Below are positions 55,829-64,000 of a stretch of DNA of 64,000 nucleotides, in pieces. Source of the DNA: Acuticoccus yangtzensis (GTDB taxonomy: Bacteria; Pseudomonadota; Alphaproteobacteria; Rhizobiales; Amorphaceae); NCBI RefSeq assembly GCF_001927245.1, contig NZ_MJUX01000006.1, forward strand, positions 62,001-126,000, read 5' to 3'. Position 1 is the stretch's first letter. Each line of letters begins with the position of its first letter. A program made the translations under genes and the position numbers. A model generated the notes under the pieces. The model had not been told where the DNA came from. It worked only from the letters and a program-made list of their open reading frames with translations, and ran no database searches.

Positions 55829-57444
55829 CCTCCCCCCTCCTCTCCATCGAGAACCTCTCCGTCACCTTCCGCCAGGAGGGGCGCACGACGACCGCGGTGG
55901 ATGGCGTGTCGCTGACCGTCGCACCGGGTGAGACGCTCGCCGTCGTCGGCGAATCGGGGTCGGGAAAGTCCGTCACCGCGCTGTCGGTGGCGCGGCTGTT
56001 GCCGCCGGGAGCCACCGCCTCGGGCCGCGTGATGTTCAAGGGGCGCGACCTCATGAGCCTCCCCGACAAGGAGATGCGCAAGGTCCGCGGCAACGACATC
56101 ACGATGATCTTCCAGGAGCCGATGACCTCGCTCAACCCGCTCCACGTGGTCGAGCGGCAGATCGGCGAGATCCTGAAGGTCCACCAGGGCCTCGGCGACA
56201 AGGCCGCGCGCGCCCGCACGGTGGAGCTGCTGGCCGCGGTCGGCATCCCAGACCCGGAAGGGCGGCTGAAGAGCTATCCGCACCAGTTGTCCGGCGGGCA
56301 GCGGCAGCGCGTGATGATCGCCATGGCGCTCGCCAACGAGCCGGACCTCCTCATCGCCGACGAGCCGACCACCGCGCTCGACGTCACCGTCCAGGCGCAG
56401 ATCCTGGCGCTTCTGAAGGAGGTGCAGACCCGCGCCGGCATGGGCATGATGTTCATCACCCACGACCTCGGCATCGTCCGCTCCATCGCCGACCGCGTGG
56501 CGGTGATGACCGGCGGCAAGGTGGTGGAGACCGGCCCCACGGCGGAGGTGTTCGAAAATCCGTCCCACGCCTATACGCGCCACCTTCTGGCGGCCGAGCC
56601 GAAGGGAACCGCACCGGAGCCGGACATGAACGCCCCGATGCTGGTGGAGACCAACGACCTCAAGGTCTGGTTCCCCGTCAAACGCGGCCTGATGCGCCGC
56701 ACGGTGGGCCACATCAAGGCGGTCGACGGCATCGACCTCGCCGTGCGCCGGGGCGAGACGATGGGCATCGTCGGCGAGTCGGGATCCGGCAAATCGACGC
56801 TCGGATTCGCCATCCTGCGGCTGATCGCCTCCAAGGGGCGCATCGTCTTCATGGGCGAGGCGATCGAGGCGCGCTCGTGGGCGAAGATGCGACCGCTGAG
56901 GTCCAAGATGCAGATCGTGTTTCAGGACCCGTTCGGCTCGCTGTCGCCGCGCATGTCGGTCGGCGCGATCATCGCCGAAGGGCTGACGATCCATTCCGGC
57001 CTCAGCGCGCCGGAGCGGGAGGCGCGCGTCGTGCAGGCGTTGACCGAGGTGGGGCTGGATCCCGAGATGCGCCACCGCTACCCGCACGAGTTCTCCGGCG
57101 GGCAGCGCCAGCGCATCGCCATCGCCCGCGCGCTGGTGCTGGAGCCGGACCTCATCGTGCTGGACGAGCCGACCAGCGCGCTGGACCGCTCGGTTCAGGC
57201 CCAGGTGGTCGACCTGCTCCGCGACGTGCAGAAGAAGCACGACCTCACCTTCCTCTTCATCAGCCACGATCTGCAGGTGGTGCGCGCGCTCGCCAACGAG
57301 GTGATCGTGATGAAGGGCGGCAAGGTGGTGGAGCGCGGCCCGACGGCGAAGATCTTCGACGCGCCGGAGACCGACTACACCAAGGCGCTGATGGCCGCGG
57401 CACTGCATCACGAGGCCGCCCCCGCCGGCACCGTCGCGGACTGA
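55825..57444 (+). CDS. yejF: Oligopeptide ABC transporter double ATPase YejF
   Basis: A 539-residue protein with two ABC domains. Domain 1 has [16 protein letters not shown] and LLIADEPTT; domain 2 has a second [16 protein letters not shown] and LIVLDEPTS. This fused form is the normal YejF. The chosen GTG at 55825 overlaps the vapC stop by four bases and yields [17 protein letters not shown]; a longer frame starting inside vapC is rejected. Translation of this ATPase may therefore depend on ribosomes finishing vapC. Confidence 0.94.
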   Translation: MTSPLLSIENLSVTFRQEGRTTTAVDGVSLTVAPGETLAVVGESGSGKSVTALSVARLLPPGATASGRVMFKGRDLMSLPDKEMRKVRGNDITMIFQEPMTSLNPLHVVERQIGEILKVHQGLGDKAARARTVELLAAVGIPDPEGRLKSYPHQLSGGQRQRVMIAMALANEPDLLIADEPTTALDVTVQAQILALLKEVQTRAGMGMMFITHDLGIVRSIADRVAVMTGGKVVETGPTAEVFENPSHAYTRHLLAAEPKGTAPEPDMNAPMLVETNDLKVWFPVKRGLMRRTVGHIKAVDGIDLAVRRGETMGIVGESGSGKSTLGFAILRLIASKGRIVFMGEAIEARSWAKMRPLRSKMQIVFQDPFGSLSPRMSVGAIIAEGLTIHSGLSAPEREARVVQALTEVGLDPEMRHRYPHEFSGGQRQRIAIARALVLEPDLIVLDEPTSALDRSVQAQVVDLLRDVQKKHDLTFLFISHDLQVVRALANEVIVMKGGKVVERGPTAKIFDAPETDYTKALMAAALHHEAAPAGTVAD

Positions 57445-57543
57445 CACTTTCTTCACCGCGGCGCGTTATCCAATCCGGCGCGCGCCGTGGCTCCGATTCG
57501 CATGGGTTGGCAGAGGAGCCGGCGCGCATCAGGAGGGATCGAC

Positions 57544-57789
57544 ATGGACGTGCCGGCTCGTGTGCCGCTGGCGCCCCCGCGCGCATTTGAGAGAGCGCCC
57601 CTGCGCAGACGGAACACGGCGCCGCCGCGCCGGTTCACCGGGATCGCAAGCGAGTGGACAGTTCCGCTCCGCCGCACGATAGTGAGCGCCCTTTCATCAC
57701 CGCCAGCAGAGATTCGCGCTTGGACCAGCCGGACGAGAAAGACTGGTATCACGGCCTCTCCTTCCTCGCCCGCGGGGCGCGGGAGATGA
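57544..57789 (+). CDS. Possible small ORF with a strong ribosome-binding site
   Basis: An ATG at 57544 preceded by AGGAGGG opens an 81-codon frame encoding an Arg- and Pro-rich peptide (MDVPARVPLAPPRAFERAPL and on). It overlaps the 5' part of the metallopeptidase gene in another frame. No domain is recognised. The ribosome-binding site is the main support; the peptide could be a translated leader. Confidence 0.25.
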   Translation: MDVPARVPLAPPRAFERAPLRRRNTAPPRRFTGIASEWTVPLRRTIVSALSSPPAEIRAWTSRTRKTGITASPSSPAGRGR

Positions 57790-58556
57790 CGCGCCGCTAT
57801 GCCGGGCGCTCGCCGGTCGTCGCCGCCAAGCCCGACCCGTCGCAGCGCGAGGAGATCACCGTGGAGCTGCCGGACGGACCCACCGTGGTGGAGCTTCGCC
57901 GGGCGACGCGGGCGCGGCGCATGACCTTGCGCGTGCCGCCGGGAGGAGCCGCGCCGATCGTCACCGTGCCGGTGCGCGCGCCGATCAGCAATGCCGAGCG
58001 TTTCGTGAAGGGGCAGGCGCCGTGGCTGGCCGCGCGCCTCGCCGAGCGCAGCCCGATCGTTCCGCTCGCGGTGGGCGAGGTCATCCCGCTCAGGGGCGAG
58101 GCGCACGAGATCCGCGCGACGGGCCGGGTGCGCGGTACCGTCGCCGCCGAGTCGACTGACGAGGGGCACATCCTGTGGGTGCCCGGCGCGCCGGAGCATA
58201 TCGGCCGGCGCCTCGCGACCTGGCTGAAGGCCGAGGCGCGGGCGGACCTGGAGGCGGCGGTGGCGATCCACGCGGCCGTCGTAGGCAAGCGCCCGTCGAT
58301 GCTGAAGGTGAAGGACACGCGCGCCCAGTGGGGCTCGTGCAGCCCGTCGGGGGTGCTGTCCTTCTCGTGGCGGCTGGTGCTGGCGCCGCCTCTGGTCCTC
58401 AACTATGTCGCCGCGCACGAGGTGGCGCACCTGATCGAGCTGAACCACTCTGCGGCCTTCTGGGCGCTGAACGCCAAGCTGGACCCGAACCACGAAGCCG
58501 CGCGCCTGTGGCTGAAGACGCACGGACGGATGCTGCACGCGATCGGCGGCGCCTGA
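57654..58556 (+). CDS. YgjP/M48-like zinc metallopeptidase (DUF45)
   Basis: About 300 residues. The core YgjP-like domain begins near RRATRARRMTLRVPPGG and ends with the signature RAQWGSCSPSGVLSFSWRLV, then VLNYVAAHEVAHLIELNHS containing the HExxH-type zinc site (HEVAH) and a downstream WALN. Predicted cytoplasmic. The start is uncertain: a GTG at 57654, a TTG at 57720 and an ATG at 57786 are all possible, the last one giving 256 residues. It converges on the cytochrome c gene with a bidirectional terminator between. Confidence 0.88.
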   Translation: MDSSAPPHDSERPFITASRDSRLDQPDEKDWYHGLSFLARGAREMTRRYAGRSPVVAAKPDPSQREEITVELPDGPTVVELRRATRARRMTLRVPPGGAAPIVTVPVRAPISNAERFVKGQAPWLAARLAERSPIVPLAVGEVIPLRGEAHEIRATGRVRGTVAAESTDEGHILWVPGAPEHIGRRLATWLKAEARADLEAAVAIHAAVVGKRPSMLKVKDTRAQWGSCSPSGVLSFSWRLVLAPPLVLNYVAAHEVAHLIELNHSAAFWALNAKLDPNHEAARLWLKTHGRMLHAIGGA

Positions 58557-58590
58557 CCCGCGCGCCGCCTGCGGGCGGAGATCTTCACGC

Positions 58591-58640
58591 ACAACGAAAA
58601 AAAGCGCCCGAGCTTCCCGCTCGGGCGCTTTTTCGTTGTT
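58591..58640. terminator. Strong bidirectional rho-independent terminator
   Basis: AACGAAAAA-AGCGCCCGAGC and GCTCGGGCGCT-TTTTCGTT form a long near-perfect stem around CTTCC, with A- and T-runs in the stem base, between two convergent genes. Confidence 0.92.
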
Positions 58641-58701
58641 CGGGCCGCGTCGTGGGGCCGGCTTGCGGGATGCGGCCGGCGCAAGGCCGGCCGTGTCGCC
58701 C

Positions 58702-59781
58702 TTACTCGGCGGAGCGCGTCGGGTTGACGATCTCGACGTTGGCGGGCTCGGCCTCGTTGACCGTAACGGAACCGTCGTCAGCCGGCGCAGCCTCTTCGGC
58801 AGGCGCAGCTTCTTCAGCAGGCGCAGCCTCTTCAGCAGGCGCGGCCTCTTCAGCCGGCGCAGCCTCTTCGGCAGGCGCAGCCTCTTCGGCAGGCGCAGCC
58901 TCTTCGGCGGGCGCAGCCTCTTCGGCGGGCGCAGCCTCTTCGGCGGGCGCAGCCTCTTCGGCCGGCGCAGCCTCTTCGGCAGGCGCGGCCTCTTCAGCAG
59001 GCGCAGCCTCTTCAGCAGGCGCAGCCTCTTCGGCAGGCGCGGCCTCTTGGGCAGGCGCGGCCTCTTCGGCAGGCGCAGCCTCTTCGGCGGGCGCAGCCTC
59101 TTCGGCGGGCGCAGCCTCTTCGGCGGGCGCAGCCTCTTCGGCGGGCGCAGCCTCTTCGGCGGGCGCGGCCTCATCGGCGGGCGCGTCAGCCGCGGCCTCG
59201 CCTTCGGCGACAGCGTCGGCAGCCTCAGCCTCTTCCGCGGCAGGCGCCTCGGGGAACGGCGGCGCATCCGGCGAAACCGACTTCAGATAGGCGATCACGT
59301 TGGCGCGGTCTTCCGCGTTGCGGATACCGGCAAAGCTCATGATCGTGCCCGGAACGGCGTTGCGCGGGTTCTCCAGGAAGTGATCGAGCTTCTCGTAGGT
59401 CCAGGGCTCGCCACCATTGGAATATTCCTGCATCGCGCTGGAATAGGCGAACCCTTCGTGGCTGGCGATCGGACGGCCGGCCACGCCGTGCAGGTTCGGA
59501 CCGATGCCGTTGGGGCCACCCTCGTCGAACGTGTGGCAGGCGCCGCACTGACGGGCACCGCGCGCCCCCGCATCGGGATCGGCACTCGCCAGCAGCACGC
59601 CGAGCGGAATGGCCGCCGCCTCCAGCGGACCGCCGCCCGGCTCTTCGATGGCGATCGCATAGCCCGGAGTCTCCGGCGCCTCTTCCTCGAAGATGATCTC
59701 GGACAAGACGCTGAGGCCCATGATGAACACCAGCGCGGCGAGCAGCGCGCCGACGAATTTGTTGAGTTCGAAAGAGTTCAT
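58702..59781 (-). CDS. Membrane-anchored c-type cytochrome (CycM-like) with (AAPAEE)n tail
   Basis: A 359-residue protein. The N-terminus MNSFELNKFVGALLAALVFI gives an uncleaved membrane anchor. The cytochrome domain has heme-binding CGACH, GPNGIGPNLHGVAGR and the axial Met in GTIMSFAGIR; KLDHFLENPR is typical of class I cytochromes such as CycM, which link the bc1 complex to oxidases. From about residue 205 the protein becomes Ala/Pro/Glu-rich with about 21 hexapeptide AAPAEE units and ends NVEIVNPTRSAE. The start at 59781 is preferred to an upstream extension. Confidence 0.9.
   Translation of the reverse strand: MNSFELNKFVGALLAALVFIMGLSVLSEIIFEEEAPETPGYAIAIEEPGGGPLEAAAIPLGVLLASADPDAGARGARQCGACHTFDEGGPNGIGPNLHGVAGRPIASHEGFAYSSAMQEYSNGGEPWTYEKLDHFLENPRNAVPGTIMSFAGIRNAEDRANVIAYLKSVSPDAPPFPEAPAAEEAEAADAVAEGEAAADAPADEAAPAEEAAPAEEAAPAEEAAPAEEAAPAEEAAPAEEAAPAQEAAPAEEAAPAEEAAPAEEAAPAEEAAPAEEAAPAEEAAPAEEAAPAEEAAPAEEAAPAEEAAPAEEAAPAEEAAPAEEAAPAEEAAPADDGSVTVNEAEPANVEIVNPTRSAE
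58783..59180 (-). repeat. 18-bp coding tandem repeat, about 21 units (AAPAEE)
   Basis: Near-identical 18-bp units (plus-strand core GCGCAGCCTCTTCGGCGG) run through the 3' half of the cytochrome gene. Variation is mainly synonymous (GCA/GCG/GCC, TTCGGC/TTCAGC) with one unit reading AAPAQE, so copies have been aligned and homogenised while the frame was kept. Confidence 0.95.
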
Positions 59782-60325
59782 TCCCGTTCCAGACCTTTGC
59801 TCGTTCGCCGTCCGCTCATCGTGTTCCCCCCTCGTCCGGATCTGCCGCATCTGCCGCTGACGCGGGTCACACCCGCATCAATGTGTAGAATCGGTCGAAG
59901 TCGCGTCAGCTATAGAGCGACCCGCACGCCGTATCAAATTGTTCAGTCACCCGCACGGGTTGCGCGGCACATTTCCATCCGGGAGAAGCCGTTTCATCAG
60001 TTAAGACCGTAATATATGCGGCAATACTGAACTGAGCCGCCGGTCTGTGCTCGCTCCGGCCGCAGGCGCCGCGCGCTTCGGTTGCATTTAACCCAAATCA
60101 TAGTAACCGTTCCGCAACACTTCGCCGCCGTTGGTTGATTGAACCATCGTTGGATTCGCTCAAAGGTACCGCCACCTTCGTCGAATGCCAGACCCGGAAG
60201 GACCTTGCAATCGTGACCCCACCATCAACGCCGCTCGCCACATGGCGGTCGGCTGGCCGCTCTAGCAGCCGAACCTATCGCGGCGCCGTCTTCGCCGCGC
60301 CGGCCCCCTCCCGGACCTTGTCGCG
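59782..60325. other. Divergent intergenic region between the cytochrome and pheA
   Basis: About 545 bases, the longest gap in the window. Parts of it (TATATATGCGGCAATACT near 60015 and CAAATCATAGTAACC near 60097) are less GC-rich and may hold promoters. A 64-codon frame from a TTG at 60135 that ends at the pheA start lacks support. No RNA gene is recognised. Confidence 0.45.
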
Positions 60326-61207
60326 ATGACCGAGGCCGTCGTCTATCAGGGCGAGCCGGGCGCGAACTCGCACATCGCCGCGCGCGAGATGTTCCCCGAC
60401 TTCGAGGCCGTGGCGATGCCCACCTTCGAGGACTGCTTCGCCGCCGTCGAAGGCGGGACCGCGCGCTATGCGATGATCCCGATCGAGAACTCGACCGCCG
60501 GGCGCGTAGCCGACATCCATTCGCTGCTGCCGGCTTCCAAGGTCCACTTCGTCGGTGAGCATTTTCTGCCGATCCGCCACCAGTTGATGGTTCTGCCGGG
60601 CGCGCCGCTGGAGAAGGTGACGCACGTTTTCAGCCACGTGCAGGCGCTCGGCCAGTGCCGCAAGACGCTGCGTGCGCTGGGGCTGACGCCGGTGGTGGCG
60701 GCCGATACGGCGGGCTCCGCGCGACAGATCGCCGCCGACGGTGACCCGACCGCGGGCGCCATCGCCTCCCGCCTCGCCGCCGAGATCTACGACCTCGACA
60801 TCGTCAGGAGCGACATCGAGGACGAGGCGCACAACACGACGCGCTTCGTCGTCATGTCGGCGGAACCGGAGCCGGCGCCGAAGGGCGAAACGGTGATGAC
60901 GTCGTTCCTGTTTCGCGTGCGAAACGTTCCGGCGGCGCTCTACAAGGCGCTCGGCGGCTTCGCGACCAACGGCGTGAACATGACCAAGCTGGAGAGCTAC
61001 CAGACCGGCGGGCAGTTCTTCGTGTCGATGTTCTATGCCGACGTGGAGGGGCACCCTGAGGACGAGTCCGTGGCGCTCGCGCTGGAAGAGCTGCGCTTCT
61101 TTTCGGCGCAGGTGCGGATCCTGGGCACCTATCCCGCCTCGCCCTTCCGCGAGGCGATCCGCGAGCCGGCGGAAAACCGCCCGCTGCGCCCCAGCCCGGC
61201 GGTCTGA
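60326..61207 (+). CDS. pheA: Prephenate dehydratase
   Basis: A 293-residue monofunctional prephenate dehydratase, which converts prephenate to phenylpyruvate in phenylalanine synthesis. The catalytic domain starts VVYQGEPGANSHIAA and includes IPIENSTAGRV, VFSHVQALGQC and HNTTRFVVMS with the catalytic Thr. The C-terminal ACT domain begins TSFLFRVRNVPAALYKALGG and has NMTKLESYQTGGQF, the phenylalanine-binding region. No chorismate mutase domain is fused. Feedback inhibition by phenylalanine is expected. Confidence 0.95.
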   Translation: MTEAVVYQGEPGANSHIAAREMFPDFEAVAMPTFEDCFAAVEGGTARYAMIPIENSTAGRVADIHSLLPASKVHFVGEHFLPIRHQLMVLPGAPLEKVTHVFSHVQALGQCRKTLRALGLTPVVAADTAGSARQIAADGDPTAGAIASRLAAEIYDLDIVRSDIEDEAHNTTRFVVMSAEPEPAPKGETVMTSFLFRVRNVPAALYKALGGFATNGVNMTKLESYQTGGQFFVSMFYADVEGHPEDESVALALEELRFFSAQVRILGTYPASPFREAIREPAENRPLRPSPAV

Positions 61208-61220
61208 CACCCGGCCCGTG

Positions 61221-61243
61221 AGGCGGCCCAGTGCGGGCCGCCT
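61221..61243. terminator. Hairpin between convergent pheA and nudC
   Basis: AGGCGGCCC (61221-61229) and GGGCCGCCT (61235-61243) make a perfect 9-bp stem with a 5-base loop. The flanking T/A-runs are short, so termination strength is uncertain. Confidence 0.55.
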
Positions 61244-61256
61244 TGCGTCCGGCGCC

Positions 61257-62174
61257 TCAGCCGAGGATCGGCGCGCCGTGCGCCGCGTAGGCTTTGATGA
61301 GCTGGTGGGCGATCGAATATTCGCCGGGGATCGCGAAGGGCGGATTGCCCCCCTTGATCATCTCCGGCAGCTCGGCGCGGTCGAACCAGCGCACGTCCTC
61401 GAGCTCCAGGTCGCGCGGGTCGATCTCGAACGAGGTCGCCTCGGCGAAGCAGCCGATCATCAGGTTGGTCGGGAACGGCCAGGGCTGGCTGGCATAATAC
61501 AGAACGCGCCCGGTCCTGATGCCGGCTTCCTCCCAGATCTCGCGCCGCACGGCGGCCTCGATCGTCTCGCCCGGCTCCATGAACCCGGCGAGGCTGGAAT
61601 AAAAGGGCATCCCCGCGCGGCGGCCGAGGAGGCAGCGTTCTCCGTCGATGGCCACCATGATGACGACCGGGTCCGTGCGCGGGAAATGCTGGGCGCCGCA
61701 GGACGGGCAATCGCGCTTGTAGCCGGCCTGGCCGAGCGTGGTGCGGTTGCCGCAGCGGCCGCAGAACTGATGCGTGCGGTGCCAGCGCAGCAGCGCCGAC
61801 GCCTGCGCGGCGGGGCCCATGAGGCCGAGCGGCAGGTCCTTGTCGATGGCGACGTTGCGCAGCGTCTTGGTGTCGATCAGCTCCGATTCGGGGATCGTCG
61901 CGCCGAACAGCGGCCCCTCATCGCCGACGCCGAGGAAGGTCGCGCTCTCCCAGTCGGCGCCGAGGCTTTCGGCGTCGGCGCGGGAGAAGAGTGCTCCGCC
62001 GCCGGTGTGCATCACCAGGAGGTCCCCGGCGAAGAGAAGCGCCTTGGCGGCACCGTCGCGGCGCAGCGAATGGATGAGGGCGGTGTCGTCGCGCCGCTCG
62101 CTCATCCGGTCGAGTGAATTGACGCCGAAGCACATGGCGGCTGAGACGTCTGTGGCAGGATAGCGCAGGGTCAT
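61257..62174 (-). CDS. nudC: NAD(+) diphosphatase NudC
   Basis: A 305-residue Nudix hydrolase. A zinc ribbon (FCGRCGNRT and CPSCGAQHFP) is followed by the Nudix box GFMEPGETIEAAVRREIWEEAG and the NudC-specific SQPWPFPTNLM. NudC cleaves NAD(H) to NMN and AMP and removes NAD caps from RNA. Start at 62174. It converges on pheA and stands apart from the HemY-domain gene by about 105 bases. Confidence 0.94.
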   Translation of the reverse strand: MTLRYPATDVSAAMCFGVNSLDRMSERRDDTALIHSLRRDGAAKALLFAGDLLVMHTGGGALFSRADAESLGADWESATFLGVGDEGPLFGATIPESELIDTKTLRNVAIDKDLPLGLMGPAAQASALLRWHRTHQFCGRCGNRTTLGQAGYKRDCPSCGAQHFPRTDPVVIMVAIDGERCLLGRRAGMPFYSSLAGFMEPGETIEAAVRREIWEEAGIRTGRVLYYASQPWPFPTNLMIGCFAEATSFEIDPRDLELEDVRWFDRAELPEMIKGGNPPFAIPGEYSIAHQLIKAYAAHGAPILG

Positions 62175-62279
62175 AGAGGCTCGTTATACGAAGTGGCGAA
62201 TGAAGGCGACGGGCAAAAGGCGGCGAGGCGCGGTGCGGGCTCAGCCGGGCCGAGCTGGGGCGTGCGGGCTGCCGAAGCG

Positions 62280-63782
62280 TCAGGACGGCGAGGGTGAGGC
62301 GGCGCGCGGGACGCTGGGTCGCGGCGCCTCGCGCGGGTCGCCCGGCCGGGACGGCGCGCCGCCTTCCGCCGACACGGCATCGGGCGGCACTGCCGGCGCG
62401 GCGAGGGCCCGCGGCGCGTCTGCGCGTTCCGAAGCGATCGGCGCGGAGGCCGACGAGGGCAGAGCGCGGGTCAAGGCGGTGAGGTCGATGGCGGGACCCG
62501 AGGGCGCCTCCGCGCCGTCCGGCAAGCGCCACGCGAAGGCGTCCAATGTTCCGGTGACGGGCGAAATCGGCTCCCACGCCTCGTAAACGACACCGTCGGC
62601 GATCCACGCCGGGTCGCGCGGCGCGCGCACGGCGCGGGCCAGCCACTCGCGCACGGCGCCTTCGCTGCCGTCCTCCAGCGCCTCGATCTCGGCGATCGCG
62701 ATGCAGACGCGCTGTGACGGGCGACCGGAGAGGAAGGGACCGAGGGCGGCCCTGGCGCGGGCGAACTCCCATGCGGTGCTGGCGGCGGCGGCGAGGCCGA
62801 GCGCACTCTCCACATGGTCCGGGCGGAGGGCCGCCAGCGCCTCGGCGCGTTTCAGGCGGGCGGCGGCACCCTGAGCATCGCCGATGGCGAGGGCGGCGGC
62901 GAAGAGGTCCGGATGCGGCGCCGCGCGGTAGCAGGCCTCGACCACCGCGAGGGCGCGGCGGGGTGATTTGGGCGCCAACAACCGGGCCGCCAGCACCGCG
63001 GCGGGAACGAGGTCGCTCGCGAGACCGTGCGCGGCGATGGCGTGGCGGCGGGCCTCCTCCGGCGTCTCCGCCTCGGCGGCGAGGGCGGTGAGGAGGACGG
63101 CCTTGCGACGCTTCCAGCGGGGCCGGTCGACGAACTTGTAACGCAGCGCCTCGTCGTTGAGGCGGAGCGCCTCGGCGAAGCGGCGCTCCGCGGTGGCGGC
63201 ATGGAAGGCGGCCGCGGCGGCCCAGGAGAGGCTCGGCTCGGCGGCGTTGGCGGCCCTGGCGTGGGCGCGCTCGGCCTCGGTGTCGCCCGCGCGGGCGGCT
63301 TCCAGGGTGAGCCCCCTCAGCCCGACGATCAACGTTTCGGGCGAGGCGGTCATGGCGCGGAAGCGGTCTTCGGCGGTGGCGCGGTCGCCCCGCATCTGCG
63401 CGGCCTGGGCCGCCAGGAGGGTGGCGAGCGGCGCGCCTGGGGCGGCTTTCTCGGCCTCCGCGGCGGCTCTAGTGGCGGCGGCGGTGTTGCCGGCGGCCAC
63501 CGCGATGAGACCATCGCGCAAGGCGGCGAGGGTGCGGGCGCGGCGGCGTTCCTCCGCGCGGGCGGCCATGCGGCGGGGGGCGCCGAGGACGCCGCGCACC
63601 GCTTCGATGGCGAGGGTGAGGGCGAGGAAGGCCGCGGCGAAGAGGCCGAGCGCCTGACCGAGGGAGAGGACGGCCTCCGACTCGCCCCAGCGCAGGGTCA
63701 CGCTGCCGGGGCGCTCGGTGATCCAGACCGCGGCGGCGGCGGTGACGCCGACGAGGGCGATGAAGGCGAGGAGACGCAGCAC
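62280..63782 (-). CDS. HemY N-terminal domain-containing (TPR) membrane protein
   Basis: A 500-residue protein. Two N-terminal membrane segments (LLAFIALVGVTAAAAVWITE and LGLFAAAFLALTLAIEAVRG) are followed by RRRARTLAALRDGLIAVAAG, the HemY_N signature, and helical TPR-like repeats to about residue 390. A VYEAWEPISPVTGTLDAFAW segment and a Pro/Ala/Ser-rich tail end it. Despite the name it is not protoporphyrinogen oxidase; family members lie in hem operons and their role is unclear. The upstream partial gene on the same strand is only three bases away. Confidence 0.88.
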   Translation of the reverse strand: MLRLLAFIALVGVTAAAAVWITERPGSVTLRWGESEAVLSLGQALGLFAAAFLALTLAIEAVRGVLGAPRRMAARAEERRRARTLAALRDGLIAVAAGNTAAATRAAAEAEKAAPGAPLATLLAAQAAQMRGDRATAEDRFRAMTASPETLIVGLRGLTLEAARAGDTEAERAHARAANAAEPSLSWAAAAAFHAATAERRFAEALRLNDEALRYKFVDRPRWKRRKAVLLTALAAEAETPEEARRHAIAAHGLASDLVPAAVLAARLLAPKSPRRALAVVEACYRAAPHPDLFAAALAIGDAQGAAARLKRAEALAALRPDHVESALGLAAAASTAWEFARARAALGPFLSGRPSQRVCIAIAEIEALEDGSEGAVREWLARAVRAPRDPAWIADGVVYEAWEPISPVTGTLDAFAWRLPDGAEAPSGPAIDLTALTRALPSSASAPIASERADAPRALAAPAVPPDAVSAEGGAPSRPGDPREAPRPSVPRAASPSPS

Positions 63783-63785
63783 GGG

Positions 63786-64000
63786 TCAGCCGGCCGGATC
63801 GGACGGCTGCGGGCCGGCCCCGCGTGCCGCGGGCGCGAAGGCCGACGCGGGGGACGGGAGGATGGCGGCGAGCGCTTCCAGCATGGCCGGCTCGGTGGGG
63901 GCGGAGGCGACGCAGACGAGCCGTCCCGGCATCGCGGCGGCCACCTTGTCCGACATCGCGACGACGGCGGCCGAGTCCCACGGCGACGTTCCAGCGCCCT
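63786..64000 (-). CDS. C-terminal fragment, possibly uroporphyrinogen-III synthase (HemD)
   Basis: The minus strand from the window edge reads about 71 codons to a TGA at 63786-63788, with residues including SAAVVAMSDKVAAAMPGRLV, CVASAPTEPAMLEALAAIL and a Pro/Ala-rich tail. The pattern of SDKVAAA then VASAPTEPAMLEAL resembles the end of HemD. Position upstream of a HemY-domain gene fits hemD in alphaproteobacteria, although a mitofilin-like gene often lies between. The identification is tentative because only the end is visible. Confidence 0.45.
   Translation of the reverse strand, partial: GAGTSPWDSAAVVAMSDKVAAAMPGRLVCVASAPTEPAMLEALAAILPSPASAFAPAARGAGPQPSDPAG

Noticed and set aside
58636-60012. 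A 458-codon plus-strand frame with striking RRSLFGRRSLF repeats.
   Set aside because: It is the complement of the AAPAEE-encoding repeat of the cytochrome gene; the heme-binding CGACH and membrane anchor on the minus strand show which strand is coding.
60135-60329. A 64-codon frame from a TTG that ends at the pheA start with an ATGA overlap.
   Set aside because: No ribosome-binding site, weak start codon, no family resemblance and no phenylalanine-rich stretch expected of an attenuator leader.

Overview
This window is a GC-rich (roughly 70 percent), gene-dense chromosomal segment of an alphaproteobacterium, most likely of the Hyphomicrobiales (Rhizobiales) or a close relative. The evidence is a CckA-type hybrid kinase next to recA, an alphaproteobacterial direct-repeat LexA box (GTTC-N7-GTTC) in front of recA, a single-cysteine DksA, tolQRAB, a membrane-anchored CycM-like cytochrome c, a yejAABEF peptide transporter, and a NudC and HemY-like pair. 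I see no rRNA, tRNA, insertion sequence, prophage or CRISPR array. The genus cannot be fixed from the sequence alone.

Layout. 1-2354 (minus): branched-chain amino-acid type ABC genes livG-livF-substrate-binding protein (partial). 2355-5397: divergent region and alaS. 5534-10926: DUF4112 protein, a two-subunit CoA-transferase, an OmpA-like protein with a Cys-rich repeat protein, and a TPR-sulfotransferase; these separate alaS from recA. 11123-15309 (minus): recA, cckA, dksA. 15656-19706: MoxR ATPase and SixA-like phosphatase (plus) facing DUF3754 and a VWA protein (minus). 19741-23050 (minus): DoxX, YcjF-like and YcjX-like proteins. 23201-24978 (plus): lipid kinase and phosphoesterase. 24993-27686 (minus): SDR and OpgH-like glucosyltransferase.

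27803-33319 holds the most unusual set. A tightly coupled plus-strand operon encodes an MDR-family dehydrogenase lacking zinc ligands, a PTPS/QueD-fold protein lacking the usual catalytic residues, a GT4 glycosyltransferase and a SAM methyltransferase. Next to it lie a RibD-type reductase without deaminase domain, a cytochrome b561 and a GTP cyclohydrolase II. Together they suggest an uncharacterised pathway to a modified GTP-derived pyrimidine or pterin. Then come a GNAT protein, a solitary CbiM under a cobalamin riboswitch, an orphan BMP-family binding protein, DUF6492 and DUF2927 proteins, an L,D-transpeptidase and a Crp/Fnr regulator.

40276-44085 is tolQRAB without pal. 44180-48538 (minus) carries nth, a YnjB-like binding protein and dsbD/scsB. 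48976-57444 is a yej-type oligopeptide/microcin C-like transporter operon with two binding proteins, two permeases and a fused double ATPase; a VapBC-like toxin-antitoxin pair sits between the second permease and the ATPase. The right end has a YgjP-like metallopeptidase, a cytochrome c with a tail of about 21 AAPAEE repeats, pheA, nudC, a HemY-domain protein and the end of a possible hemD.

A recurring theme is short GC-rich tandem duplications at gene ends or in spacers (7651-7744, 31135-31188, 33424-33450, 41008-41070) and an in-frame expansion in the cytochrome gene.
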